This document shows positions 35,233-46,418 of a stretch of DNA of 64,000 nt, one piece after another. The translations under genes were made by a program, and so were the position numbers. Source of the DNA: Toxonevra muliebris (Eukaryota > Arthropoda > Insecta > Diptera > Pallopteridae). The notes beneath the pieces are model-generated. The model saw only the letters and a program-made list of their open reading frames with translations, made no database searches and was not told the DNA's origin. The stretch's first letter is position 1, and every line of letters begins with the position of its first letter. Location: positions 80,674,019 to 80,738,018 of the forward strand of contig OY829327.1 of the NCBI GenBank assembly GCA_963691655.1. The letters are read 5' to 3'.

Positions 35233-36160
35233 GGGCCGTTTTCTCAATGTTCGGTTAAGCACAACTATCAGAACTAACTATTACAACTAATCGTCGGTTG
35301 AAGTTCGGAATAGTGCTTATTAAGCACAGAGCTGTAAAAGAATGCAATCAATCCTGCAATTGAGGATATAAGTCACAAATGAATAATAATTTTTGATTGC
35401 AGTTGTTGAATAACATATTTGACTCCAGAATAGGAAATGCAGTTGGAAGTCTTTTTTGGAGTCGTCGATTGGTTATTCTTTTTGAAAAGTCTTTGTTAGA
35501 GTCAAGGGAATGTAATCTTTTTTTGAAATCAGGAGACTGCAAATCATATGACTCCAATTTCATGACTGCTTTGAAGTCACTTGAATACGCTTGAACTCAA
35601 ATGCAGTCATTTGGAGTCAATTGCAATTTGAAGTCAATTGGAGTCACTTGAAGTCTTTTGGAGTCAATTGGAATTTTGAAGTCAATTGGAGTCAGTTGAA
35701 GTCATGTGGATTCAAATGGGAATTTGAAGTCAATTGGAGTCACTTGGAGTCAATTGAGGATTTGAAGTCAATTGGAGTCATTTGGAGTCAATTGGTGTCA
35801 CTTGGAGTCAATTGGAATCAAATAGAATGTGCAGTTAATTTTAATATCGAAATGACTCCAAGTGTCTTCAAGTGACTTCAAAGCAATCATGATTTTGAAA
35901 TCATAAGATTTGCATTCCCATGTTCTCAAAAAAAGACTGCATTCCCTTGACTCTAAAAAAGACTTTTCTAAATGAATAACCAATCGGCGACTCCAAAAAA
36001 GACTTTCAACTGCATTTTTTTTATTCTGGAGTCAAATATGTTATTCAATAACTGCAATAATGAATTTTCGGTTATTAACTGTGACTTCAAGGTATTGCAA
36101 TTAAATTGAATGCATCCTTTTACAGTTTCTGTGCTTAACCTAACATTGAGAAAATGGCCA
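35233..36160. mobile_element. Foldback element, PIF/Harbinger-like by target site
   Basis: The ends read GGGCCGTTTTCTCAATGTTC (35233 onward) and, reverse-complemented from the right, TGGCCATTTTCTCAATGTTA. Both continue GGTTAAGCACA. TAA flanks both sides (35230-35232 and 36161-36163), the 3-bp target site of PIF/Harbinger elements. Homology between the two arms continues inward to about 35590 and 35850, including TGAATAACATATTTGACTCC and GTCTTTTTTGGAGTCG. The element is therefore a long inverted repeat with a tandem-repeat centre. No protein is encoded; the frames at 35348-35983 are shadows. Confidence 0.82.
35590..35830. repeat. AATTGGAGTC 10-bp tandem repeat in the foldback centre
   Basis: About 24 degenerate copies of the decamer AATTGGAGTC occur, with a higher-order unit of roughly 50-60 bp that begins AATTTGAAGTCAATTGGAGT. 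Frame 35591-35875 reads as repeats rich in Trp, Ser, Asn and Val and is an artefact. Confidence 0.92.
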
Positions 36161-36183
36161 TAAGAAATATAAGGTTGCCCCAT

Positions 36184-36942
36184 CTACACCGATGTAAATC
36201 ACAAAACTATCCTTGTGTCATTATTTACCCCTTCAGGATAGGGGCTAGAATATTCCTAAGGTAAGGCATGCCTATCGGAAAGGGCGAATACCTTAATAGG
36301 CGGAGCGATTTCCTGTTAAAGTAACAGTGTTCCCCGTGGCTTTAAAATATTTGGCAGGCATCGGGGTATGCTCGAAGTCAGTCACCATTAAGTTGTTAAT
36401 GCGGGTTTTAGTTGAGCTTGTTCCCGAATTTGCGCTGACCTGCACTGAATGCAGAAATTCATAAGGTTCTACGTCAACCCTTGCGTGGCCTCACTGTCTT
36501 CATATGTAGATAATTAAGGGACCATAAGGCAACTGCACGTCTGACCGATACAGCGGTCTCGTTTTTAGTTTTATAAAATGTTTACTTACTTTTGTTTCTC
36601 AGATCCCTCAGGAATAATTTAAAAATTTAATTGAAGGCGAAAAATGTGTTTTTGAGCCTTCGTTGGCCCAGGTGTAGAAAAATTGTACAAGGAAAAATTC
36701 TACTTTTCTTTTCTTCCACTTATTTTTGCTATACAGCCCCCTAAAAAATAATAAGGCTGAAATCGGGGGAATTCTCCGGATTCCCTCCACGTTTCTTCTC
36801 ACTCCTTAAACCAAAAACTCATCTCTCTTGGGTCCGATTTTTAGGTTAGGTAAAAGTAAAAATATTTCAGCCATTATGATTACAAAACTTTTTGGAGGAG
36901 GAACGAGGAAAGAAGCATCAAAGTTGGGCCGTGGTGGATACA
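36184..36942. other. Relatively GC-rich, unassigned segment
   Basis: The segment 36220-36560 is clearly richer in G and C than its surroundings (for example GGTAAGGCATGCCTATCGG and GTTCCCCGTGGC) and has no open frame. Such islands in fly noncoding DNA are often retroelement untranslated parts; GGCATGCCTATCGGAAAGGG resembles a phrase I associate with LINE 5' regions, but I cannot verify it. The rest, up to 36942, is AT-rich. Confidence 0.35.
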
Positions 36943-36950
36943 GATTGAGA

Positions 36951-38032
36951 CAAGGCCGTATTTAGGGGGAGGTTTTAGGGGTTCTAATTCCCTCCCCCCC
37001 CCCCCCCCCCGAAATGAGGAACCTTTATTCTAATTTTTAAGATTAATTGCCAATGGATGGCGAAAAAGTCAAAATAGAATCTATTTAACGATATTTTTTA
37101 CTTCCATCGGTTTTTTTTTTAAAAAAGACAAATAAAAAAAATAAATTTGATATCTTAGTTACACTATGCGATCAAATCCGATTTGTTTTCTTCGACATGA
37201 GGTTTGACTACGGATTCAAAAAGAGAAGCACTCCTGCATTCATAGTTTTTCTAGGTCAGTGACTGTTTTTGATTTAAAGTTTCGTCCTGAATCAGTTTGA
37301 AAAGTTTATAAATTAATAATAAAAAAATTTTCGGATCCTTGTAAAATTAGACTTGCTTGACCCAATTTTTTTCCTAAAACGTGACGTGATGGAAAGTTTT
37401 TGACCTCAGATTCGTGTTTAGCGTGAAAAATTCTTTCGCAAAAACTCCATCTTATTAGGAGTTTTAGGAGAAAATCTAAAAATCTGAAAATGAAATTAAT
37501 TTTTAACCCATTATTGCTCAGAGCACCACGACTAGAAAAATCTCTTTCAATGCTGTGACTTCACGAATTTAGGGAATATAAGCCAACCTCATCCGGGTTC
37601 CTTATCATTGATAATGGCCCAAATTGCCAATAATGATCACTTCAAAAAAATGAGCTTCTACTATTTTTTGTAAGTTTTTTGAGATTGGGTACATCATCGG
37701 TAGTGGGAAGTCAATGAGTTAACGAAATTATGTCCTGCGTGATAAAAAAAATTCATTAAAAAATTAAAAAATTTAATTTGATAATTCAGTGATATTTTTT
37801 TTATCGCTTTTGGCCATATTTTTGATGTTAAGATTAAAAAAAATCGGAAAATTTTTCCTAAAGTTTTAAGACATTTATCTACTTTTGTCCTTAGTCTGAT
37901 TGGGTCCATCAAATGTATCATCGACTTAATTTATTGTATTTAAAAATCAGTTTGATAAAAATTATTTATGAATATTTTCTTTGAATGAAAACCCCCTCCC
38001 CCTTCGAAAAAAAGTGTCTGGCTACAGCCCTA
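36951..38032 (-). mobile_element. hAT-type MITE, copy A
   Basis: This is the reverse-orientation copy of 60686-61751. The left end is CAAGGCCGTATTTAGGGGGA; the right end, reverse-complemented, is TAGGGCTGTAGCCAG. The 8-bp target duplication GATTGAGA lies at 36943-36950 and 38033-38040. Inside are a C-run (36999-37010), AAATTTGATATCTTAGTTAC, and TTTGATGGACCCAATCAGAC (reverse complement), all matched in copy B. No transposase is present. The frame at 37694-37921 is spurious. The last base of the right end (A rather than G) is probably a mutation. Confidence 0.93.
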
Positions 38033-38265
38033 GATTGAGAGCTATGAATGCCTCAGCTTCTGCCAAAAATGTGAATGCTTATAATGTTTTAAAAACTTTC
38101 TGTAGGGCAACAGTTTGACATATAAACTTGGGCAGCAAGAAACCTGAAATTTCAAGGTCCTTTTTTTTATAGACGTCTATCATTTTGAGAGCTTGATAAT
38201 AACTGTTGTTCTGCTTTTTTATCTAACTTGATGGCGTGGTTTGTAGTTTAGTTTTTTGGTTTGTA

Positions 38266-38470
38266 TTTTCTACAAAATTTCGGTCTGAGTTCAGATTTGA
38301 ATTTTGATCTAACTTTTTGATTGAGTTTTGATTTGAATTTGAGTTTAAATTTTGTCTGATCTCTGTTTGAATTTTGCTTTAAGTTTGCCACGAATTTCGT
38401 TCTGATTTTTATTTTGAATTTAGTTTAATTTTTGGGCTAATTTTTTGCCCGAGTTAGTCTAGTCTTGTCT
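38266..38470 (+). repeat. 12-bp-unit minisatellite, short block 2
   Basis: The words TTTCGGTCTGAGTTC, GATTTGAATTTTGATC and TTTTGTCTGATC are of the same kind as 15890-17570 and in the same orientation. Confidence 0.8.
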
Positions 38471-40625
38471 GCTGTGGGTTATCAAAAACACATTTTATGT
38501 GTTCTATTGTTGCTTTCATCACTTTACTCGTGCTTCCCATAAAGTATTTGGAAATTTGTTATTTCAGATATGTTATCTCAGATATTAGCTAAAAAAAAAT
38601 AGGTGGAAAATCTTTTTCATTGTATTTAGAGCTTAATATTAAAACAAAAAAAACATCGATTGATTATGTGCCAATTTATTTCCAAACTCACCTTTGTGGT
38701 ATATTTTAGAAGCTCAAAAATGCTTGCAGTTAATCTTAAACGTCTTCAAAATTTGTTTGTCAATAAATTATGCAAACCATATCAAATTTAAATATTTTTA
38801 TGCAAATTTTTAAGCATATACTTATTTAGTTTCCACTGTATATAAATACATAATTTTAATTAGCTATTAAATAAACGATTCTTTTATGACCACAAAATTT
38901 TGCAAATATTTGTAAAACAACACCATAAAATATAACAATAATTACATGTAAGCAGCCATAAAAAATTCAAACAAATAATATTTATTTATGACTAAAATCT
39001 TGCAGAAAAAAAACAAAACAAACAGAAAAAATAACAAGAATTATGTTTATTTAAAAATTTTGGTGTAAAATTTTTCATAGTTTTCTTTGGCTATCAACGC
39101 CATCATAGTTGAGAAGTATCGCTGGAACTGTCGTCGCTGAACGAACATGCTGAAACATGCCCAAATAAATGTAAAATGTCAAATGTTACCATCAGATTAA
39201 TCACTAAATTAATGCCTTTTAAATATACCTCTTAAAATGCCGTAGTTAGATGCAGCAATGCAACAGCAACAACAACAACAGCAGCACCAACAGCTGACGT
39301 GTGATAAAAATACGACATAAATCTTATTTATTGTAGATTTTTTGGTGTAATTCGTTGACTTACTTTAGTGGCCTCTATAAGCTTTAATTCTGCTCTAAAA
39401 AAATCATTATAGAGAGAGAGAAAAAAAAATAAGGAAAATCTCGCCCTCTCTACGTACTGCAACGACTTGGCGGCGTGGCGGCAGATTGCAATCAAAATAT
39501 TATTTATTTTACTGTTTTTTTTCTGGTCTGCTTTTTTTTCTTCTGTGCTCAAATGCACAGGAAAATCTAACATTATAAATCAAGCGCGTAAATTTTTCGC
39601 GCAAAAATTTGTCGCAGCAATTGCTCAATTGCAGCTAGTAAATAATAAAACAAAATCAAAATCAGTTTTTATGTTGCACACGCAATGCAACTGGCGCTGT
39701 TGTGTCTCCTCTCTGCTGCTGCTGTTACTAGAGCAACCCACATTCGTGGAGTTAGCATTAGGAAAAAAACAAACAAGCTGCTGCTGTTAATGCAGTTGCT
39801 ACCTAGGTAAAACTTCCTCAATCACATTATTGATGATGACAATTGTCAGTTGCTGTTGCTGCTGCTGTGAACGTTTTACCGTGCCTACTTATTTAATGCT
39901 GCTATACACGCCCACTTTCAATTTTCAATTTTGCTTTTACTAAACTAGATATATTGCTAGATTTAAGTCCCTGCACGTATTTATTGCTATTGTAGCAGCA
40001 GCAATAGTTACTCACATTACCGCAGTTCTTCAATACTCAACAATCAATTGCTCGTGTTGAAATTTTGGTTGCGTGTCGTTTTTGTTTTGCTTATGCTCCT
40101 GTAGCAATCACTTTTCGCAAATATTTTAACTTATCAATTTTTTGCAATCTTTTGTTGTTGTTTTTTTTTTTTGCGAAAATGCGTGCGGAATTTCCAATAT
40201 GAAATCATTAAAAATTATGTGTGTGTGCACGGGAATGTTATAATTTTTTTGACTTCTAGATTAGTTTAAAATATAACTAACTTTTTTTTTATAGAATTTT
40301 TATGTATCTAATATTTTTATTTATTAAAAATTTTTTTCTTTACAGATTTAATTCAAATTAAATTGGATTTGCTGAATTTGGAATTATGTAAGTACATGAA
40401 AATATTTGAAATTTAATAAGAGGTGCTAAAATTTAATTGTATTTGTGGCTCACAGCTTATATAATCCTTGAAAAAACGTCCCTCCTTTCCCCTTGGATTC
40501 TTTAGCCTCTCTACGTATTAGTTATAGAATAATAGGCTAACACACAAACAAATTTCTTATCAATTTCTCATATCGTGCAGCAAACCTCGTTTTATTAAAT
40601 TAATGAGAAGTTGAGGAAACTATGA
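38471..40625. other. Noncoding DNA, mostly unique
   Basis: No gene was found. The 107-residue frame at 39467-39790 starts at TTG and crosses T-runs and GCTGCT tracts. A CAA/CAG tract lies at 39250-39290. The part at 38750-39000 has many TTTATG/CATAAA and TAATTA words but no proven function. Confidence 0.5.
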
Positions 40626-40690
40626 CAAAGATCACTGTTGAGGAACAGTAGCGGGTTCCGAAATGATCGTCTGATCTGTTAGCTCTATGA
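40626..40690 (-). repeat. Short repeat R2, inverted copy
   Basis: AAGATCACTGTTGAGGAACA, then CGGGTTCCGAAATGATCGTC, is the reverse-complement relative of the R2 copies at 41125-41175 and 41606-41665. With the first of these it brackets the 21-bp minisatellite. Confidence 0.75.
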
Positions 40691-40784
40691 ACTTTTTAAA
40701 TTATTCTGGCATCATTGTTCATTTAAAGAATAATAATTGAATTTAATTCAATGTTTACTAAGAAGTTTTATTATTATGATGTTC

Positions 40785-41035
40785 ACATTCATCAATAGAA
40801 TTGATATATTCATCAATATTTTTGACAAACTCATCAATATTATTGACAGACTCATCAATATTATTGACAAACTTATCAATATTATTGACAAACGCAGCAA
40901 TATTATTGGCGCATTCATCGATATTATTGACACATTCAGTTTTATGGCGTTGATGCTTACAATTATGAATACGTTCATTAATATAAAAGATACATTCATC
41001 AATATTTTTGAGACTTTCATCACACATTCATCAAT
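40785..41035. repeat. 21-bp minisatellite with a palindromic core
   Basis: The unit is GACAAACTCATCAATATTATT, seven codons long. Each unit contains TCAATA-T-TATTGA, a small inverted repeat. Because the period is 21, all three frames at this place stay open on one or both strands. They give Ile/Asn/Asp-rich heptad-like peptides (INIIDKL on plus, NNIDEFV on minus). About 12 units occur, eroding to the right. Confidence 0.92.
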
Positions 41036-41089
41036 GTTGTTAACATGGTTATTAAATTAATCATTTTGAGAAATACGATCCAATAAAAC

Positions 41090-41175
41090 GTAGTTATTTG
41101 AAGTTATATATAAACAGGTTATAGAGGAGGGGCAAATCAGACGGCCCTTTCGGAATCCGCCACAATTCCTCATCA
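41090..41175 (+). repeat. Short repeat R2, direct copy 1
   Basis: GTTATTTGAAGTTATATATA, AACAGGTTA, then GGCAAATCAGACGGCCCTTT and CGGAATCCGCCACAATTCCT. The same pieces, with a longer middle, occur at 41540-41668. Confidence 0.85.
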
Positions 41176-41539
41176 GTGATCTTAGTGATAGTTCTTAATC
41201 TTTCAATATCCTATACAAGCTACTAATATTTGAAATCATAACCTAGAATTACGGATTTGATTCCAAATATCTTCACTGAATAGAGATATTGAAAGAAACT
41301 ACCACTACCGTTCTATACACTTATGTTGTTGTTTTTTCCCCATTGTAGCTAGTCTGCATAACAGTTCGTTATTTGAATGTCTAGTACATGGGAGAGTGTG
41401 TGTGTTTGTGAGAAAATGATTCTAGGTGTCATTTTTTTGAACGGTCCCCATTCGATCAGTTCATGATAGTTTTTAAGGAGACTATGAAAATTAAATCAAG
41501 AGATTAATTTTCAAAGTCATGACTTAAGTTCATGTCAAT

Positions 41540-41668
41540 TTCGTTATTTGAAGTTATATATAAACAGGTTAATGAACAAATGTAGTCATCACAACAACAA
41601 TGTATATAGAGACGGGCAAATCAGACGGCCGTTTCGGAATCCGCCACAATTCCTCATCAGTGAAACGT
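41540..41668 (+). repeat. Short repeat R2, direct copy 2
   Basis: It shares both blocks with copy 1 (GTTATTTGAAGTTATATATA and GGCAAATCAGACGGCC-TTTC). Between them lie about 45 bp that copy 1 lacks or has shortened. A 450-bp separation from copy 1 would fit a small direct-repeat-flanked unit, but no retroelement gene lies between. Confidence 0.85.
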
Positions 41669-42335
41669 AGTTTAATTAAGAAATTCATTAGAAAATTGCT
41701 TATGTATTGACTCATTATGGATGAATATCGTTCATGGTATTGATAAAGAAATTCATAAGAAAATTTTGTATGTGAAAATTATTTTTAATTTTTTACTATA
41801 GAAATTAATATAATTTAAGCTGTGAGTCACTATTCATATATAGTATAACCCTATCAGTAATTGCTTTGTGTTGCCTCGCAGTCTCGCAGATATGATATCC
41901 GAATAATTTCCATGTTTAACTTAAATCAGAAAACTTGGTTTTTGGTTATTAACCATTAACTATTCCACGTCACATATTCTTTGTCTGAAATAGAAAATCA
42001 GTCGATCTAGTCATGTCTGTCTGTTTGCTATCAGTCTCTGTCGTAGATACATATGATGGACTAAATTTTTCTACTTCCGATAAAAAATAATTTTTTCAAA
42101 AATAACAAGGTTCTGAAAGTGGGTTCTGATAGAACTCGTGGAAAAAAATTTTACGTGTCTCAGCGTTTTGTTACGTCTAATTTACGTCAACTTTTTTTTA
42201 CACGCGGGTCTAAAGTTTGCAAAATTTCTAACAGATTAATTATAATAAACCATAGGACAACTTGTTAGTTTTGCATAAAAGCTTGTTTGCATGTTCAGCA
42301 ACTTGTAGTAGAATTTTCCGTAGAATACTTTCTTC
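41669..42335. other. AT-rich noncoding stretch
   Basis: No gene, RNA or repeat structure was seen. Confidence 0.5.
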
Positions 42336-42443
42336 CAACATATTAACCCTTTGGCGCCCACCTTTATGGGTCTATTTTGCTTTTTTCGAAAAAATTACTT
42401 TTTTTTTACCAATAACGAGGGTCGATAGAAGGTTAATATGTTC
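42336..42443. mobile_element. Very short TTAA-type inverted-repeat candidate
   Basis: AACATATTAACC occurs at the left, with TTAA at 42343-42346, and its reverse complement lies at the right around TTAA 42433-42436. The ends inside TTAA are CCCTTTGGCGCCC and CCTTCTATCGACCC. It may be a 90-110 bp MITE related in end sequence to 6683-7205. Confidence 0.4.
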
Positions 42444-45400
42444 AAAAATTATATTGCCCATGTAATTTTATTTTAGTTCACTGAACAACAAAAATCTGTA
42501 AACTTGGTTTTAGTAAAAAAATCCAAAAATTTGTCAAATTTTCACTTTCTGTAAGTAGTGAACAAACGTGTATTTTATATTGCAAAAGAAACATTAATCA
42601 ATTAAATTCCTCAGTTTTTAAATACATTTTCAATTCCATTGAAGAATTGCTAGTTTTTAATTACAATCAATTGAACATTTTTTCATTTCCACTACAGAGG
42701 AATTGAAAATTTTAATTACCAATAACAATACCTACGAATGGAATTGAATAAACTTACTTACATTACAAGGAATTTTAATTCACATTACATTAAAAATCAA
42801 TTTTCTCAATTTTTGTTGTAGCAAATTTCGCTTTTGAAAATTCACGAAAATTTCTGGACCAAAAAAGGAAATTAGCAGCCATTACTCATTCAAAATAATT
42901 GCAGATAATGGTCTGAAAATTTATCCTAACCATGCTTAAGTCAAGTACTTTAAAAGGGTTCATGCGAAACATGATTCGATTGAGGGGCATTTTTAATATG
43001 GAAACCCGGATATGCCCTTTCAAATTTTACAGAGAAGATGAGTTGATTTTTAAAAATGTTAATTACTATCAAACTTAGTATACTACGGTATATGGTTGAG
43101 AGATTTTATTCTTAACGTTGCTATCTAAAGTGCTCACTAATTCTACTCTAATTATACTTAAACCTTTTCGAAGTTGAATGAGTATATGGAACTGAAAAAA
43201 TCTGATAAAATTATAGAAATAGGTTTGAGCTCGTTGCGCCATTGTTTGATACTTCTTGTGCCAATCTCATGCCGGTATTTAGGTGTTCTGTGCAAATGTG
43301 TCTTTGAATGTCAATGACTTCAGAGGTGAAATCGAATGGCAAATTGAATAAAAGTTATTAATCTAAATGTTTCCAAATCAGATTAAATTTTTTTTTGGAA
43401 TTTTCGTACCAATGAAAGACTGTGAACGATCAAAAGTATCGAGCTATGCTAGTATTGATACTACTATACCATATAAATATTTTCTGGAAATCCTAAGAGA
43501 ATCTGGAATCCCTAAATCATAATCTCGAATTATAAGTAACAAAAAAAAAAAAAATTAAAATTAAAACTTTTATTTGATGGTCCATGCAAAGGATCAACTG
43601 AATATATACAAAATCGATTCAAAAGCTGTAAAGTTAAGTAGGATAAGTTCGTCTAGGATAAGTTCCTTTCTTTCCATCAAAAAACATTGTAATTACCGAA
43701 TAACGATCATAATGGCTGATTAGTTTATCGGGAAAAAGGAGTTTTTAATAATCAACCCCCCTAGGATCCGCCAGTCAAGCTATAGTACATCACATTATAC
43801 ATGTTTATGTGCATATGTTCAGAATGCATGCTGTGTGCAATTTATTGTGTATTTGTTTTAAAGGCAATGCATTTTCCACACACTTCATCCATGCACATAC
43901 ATATGTATGCATGAATTAATAGAAAAAATGTGTGAAAAATAGAATTACTAGTAAATAAATATATAGAAAAACAAAAGACTAAGAGAAAAAAAAAATTACT
44001 AAAAAAGCTGAATGACTCTGGCCACCTGCCGGTAGTGAAAAATGCAAATTGTTTAAAAGTAATTGGAAAAGAAAAAAAAAATATTAAAAAGAATTGATAA
44101 ATTACAAATAAACGAAGGTAAAACATATGTCCATGCACGTATCTGCATATGTGCTAAAAATTATATACCAATAAATGCAAAAAAAAAAAAAAAAAAAATT
44201 AACATTTCATGCACATTCAAGTTTAAGGTCAAAATACGGAACTTTGTTTATTTGCTTATGTTGATAAATAAGGGGGGCACAAAAGTTGAAGGAGAATTAT
44301 TGCCTCTTGATGGTGGTGCAAACCTTGAAAGTCCAAATACTTCTATTTTCCACTAAAAAGATAAATAATAACTGCACGATTTTAAATAGTAACTGAACTA
44401 ACTGAAATTTAATGCCAAATACTAAAACATGATAACCCAAAAACTACAAGTAATAAAAAAACAAAACGTCATTAAAAAATTCAAACATACAGACAAGACA
44501 TACATATATGAAATATAACAGTAAAAAAAATTTATATATATATATATGTGCATGTAAATAATCACAGTTATCGTAAAAATGCTTACTTAAATGAAATAAT
44601 AAATAAAATAATTAAAATAGAAACAGTAAAGTATACAAGTGTGTATGTATGTGTGTATAAAAAATAATAGTCAGAAAATAAATCTAAAGATCAGTTTAAG
44701 AAATTAAGGTGTGGCCCTAATTACTAATATTAAAGCGGATCTATTTCATCTTTTTAGCAGCAGCACCAGCAGCAACAGCATTCGGCTCGAACTATTTTGC
44801 TTAATGTTCTTCATATATTCACATATACTTGAATTGCGGTACACCTTTGCTTTTTTTTATATATATATTTTTTGCAAACCAATACATGCATTGAATAAAC
44901 ACAACAACAATGGCATCGTACGTACAAATGTATTTATGTGTATGTAATTGCTGATAATAGCAGAGATAGCCCAGTGAAACTTTTTTTTCATTTAATGAGA
45001 ATACCTATTGAATACACTCAATTTGAATGGGCTAGGGAAGTGCTTTTTCTCTATCTCTCTCTCTCTCTCTTTACTTAAGAGAGTTGCCGTTACTGCAAGT
45101 CAAAAATGATTGAATACAAGATTACGCCATTAGGTTGAACAAAATTGCCTCTCTCTGTGCATGTTGTTACAAGCAAATTTTTTAAATGAGATGAGAGAGA
45201 GAGCGAGGTTGGATAAATTTTGTATGTGGAAATTTAAACATTTATATAAAATGTTTAAAATAGTGATATTCGTTTTTTTTTAGCGATGTTATTTTTATAT
45301 ATAAAACTAAAATAAAACTTTGTTTGTTATTGGCATTCCATTATAAGTTTAAATATTATACTTTTCATTCATAATTCGAGCCACAAATGTATTGGACATT

Positions 45401-45541
45401 TTTCTTTATTACTTTTTGCCTTAAACTTCAATCAGAGTAATTTTAATTAATTGTGTTGTTCAATTTTTGTTTAATTTTATTTGAGTTTTGCAGAATGTTT
45501 TTATTTAAGTTTCTAATTTATTCTACATTCTAGCTCGGCTC
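42444..45541. other. AT-rich noncoding stretch
   Basis: Plain AT-rich DNA with A-runs (43541, 44180), a TA tract (44535-44547) and a TC run (45052-45072). The frames at 43842-44138, 44063-44356 and 44711-44947 are low-complexity and overlapping. No gene was seen. Confidence 0.55.
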
Positions 45542-45543
45542 TA

Positions 45544-46416
45544 TGAAATATGGCCCATGAAATATGGCCCCAAAAGTGGGGCCATTTTTCAATATGTAAT
45601 ATTACCTCAACATAAAAATTTGTTCCAGAAAAGAAAAGTCGCAAGGGAAAGTTTATTTAGGAAAAAATCGCGCGATTTCTTCGTAAATAAATCGCGCGAT
45701 TTCCTCCTAAATAAATCGCGCGATTTCTTATTAAATAAATCGCGCGATTTCTTCCTAAATAAACTTTCCCTTGCGACTTTTTTTGTAAATAAAGTTTTTT
45801 TGTTCATTATTATCTTCATAATTTTCTCATTTTTAATTCAAAAATATTCATAAGGACATTATGAACAAAATACCCTTGCAGCCAAAATTTTTTTCAACAA
45901 AAAAAGTCGAGCGATTTTTTCCTAAATGAACTTTTCCTCGCGACTTTTTTTTGTGAATAAAGTTTCCTTGTTCATTATTATCTTCATTATTTTTTCATTT
46001 TTAATTCACTTGGAAACGTTTGTTGATCGACACTTTTTAACGCACTGATTCACAGATGTTGCTTGTTTGAAACTCATTCAAAAATTCTTTGTTTGCTTGC
46101 ATTTGCAATGCATTACCGATAGAAAAAACAAAAGCTATATCATCAAAAGCAATAAATACCGTGGGGACCGGTCACAACGCCCATGGGCTTTATGACCGCT
46201 GAAAATGGCCTTTAATTTTTAATTTTGATATTTTTGGTCTTTTAGGTCCTTTTTGCGAAATGAAAAATAACCCCAAGCAAAAAAAAAAAAAGAAAAAATG
46301 GTCCCAAAACAATTGGAACTATGGCCCAGCATTTTCGTGTTGTTGTAAATAATAGAATATTTTGGGGTGTTTTTTCACTTTTGGTTTCAGGGCTATTTTT
46401 CTGGGGCCATATTTCA
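45544..46416. mobile_element. TA-flanked MITE with TGAAATATGGCCC ends
   Basis: The left end is TGAAATATGGCCC (45544) and the right end is GGGCCATATTTCA, ending at 46416, with TA on both sides (45542-45543, 46417-46418). The left end is duplicated (TGAAATATGGCCCC again at 45558) and is followed by the hairpin GGCCCCAAAAGTGGGGCC at 45567-45584. The interior carries a large palindrome (45634-45781), and a partial copy of its arm lies near 45900-45950. No protein gene is present. The TA site suggests Tc1/mariner-type mobilisation, which is inference. Confidence 0.75.
45634..45781. repeat. 148-bp palindrome with four ATCGCGCGAT boxes at 24-bp spacing
   Basis: The arms are a perfect 30-bp inverted repeat (45634-45663 and 45752-45781; the outer arm begins AAAAGTCGCAAGGGAAAG). 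Between them the 10-bp palindrome ATCGCGCGAT starts at 45667, 45691, 45715 and 45739, exactly 24 bp apart and symmetric about 45707.5. Spacers are variants of TTTCTTNNTAAATA. As a result both strands are open and read nearly the same peptide (VARESLFRKKSRDFF...KSRDFFLNKLSLATF). This peptide is a consequence of the dyad, not evidence of a gene. Confidence 0.97.
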
Positions 46417-46418
46417 TA

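Noticed and set aside
39467..39790. 107-residue frame at a slightly GC-richer spot
   Set aside because: It starts at TTG and runs through T-runs and GCT tracts; there is no domain or coding-like composition.
41090..41668. Direct repeats about 450 bp apart as LTRs
   Set aside because: They are only about 85-130 bp, lack clear TG...CA ends, and there is no primer site or gene between them.
45052..45072. TC/GA runs here and at 39411, 46911, 52629 and 63171 as GAGA-factor sites
   Set aside because: Simple dinucleotide runs are common in fly DNA, and nothing else supports promoter function.
45557..45853. Two opposite frames with KSRDF repeats, at first sight a repeat protein
   Set aside because: The dyad symmetry and 24-bp period fully explain openness on both strands.
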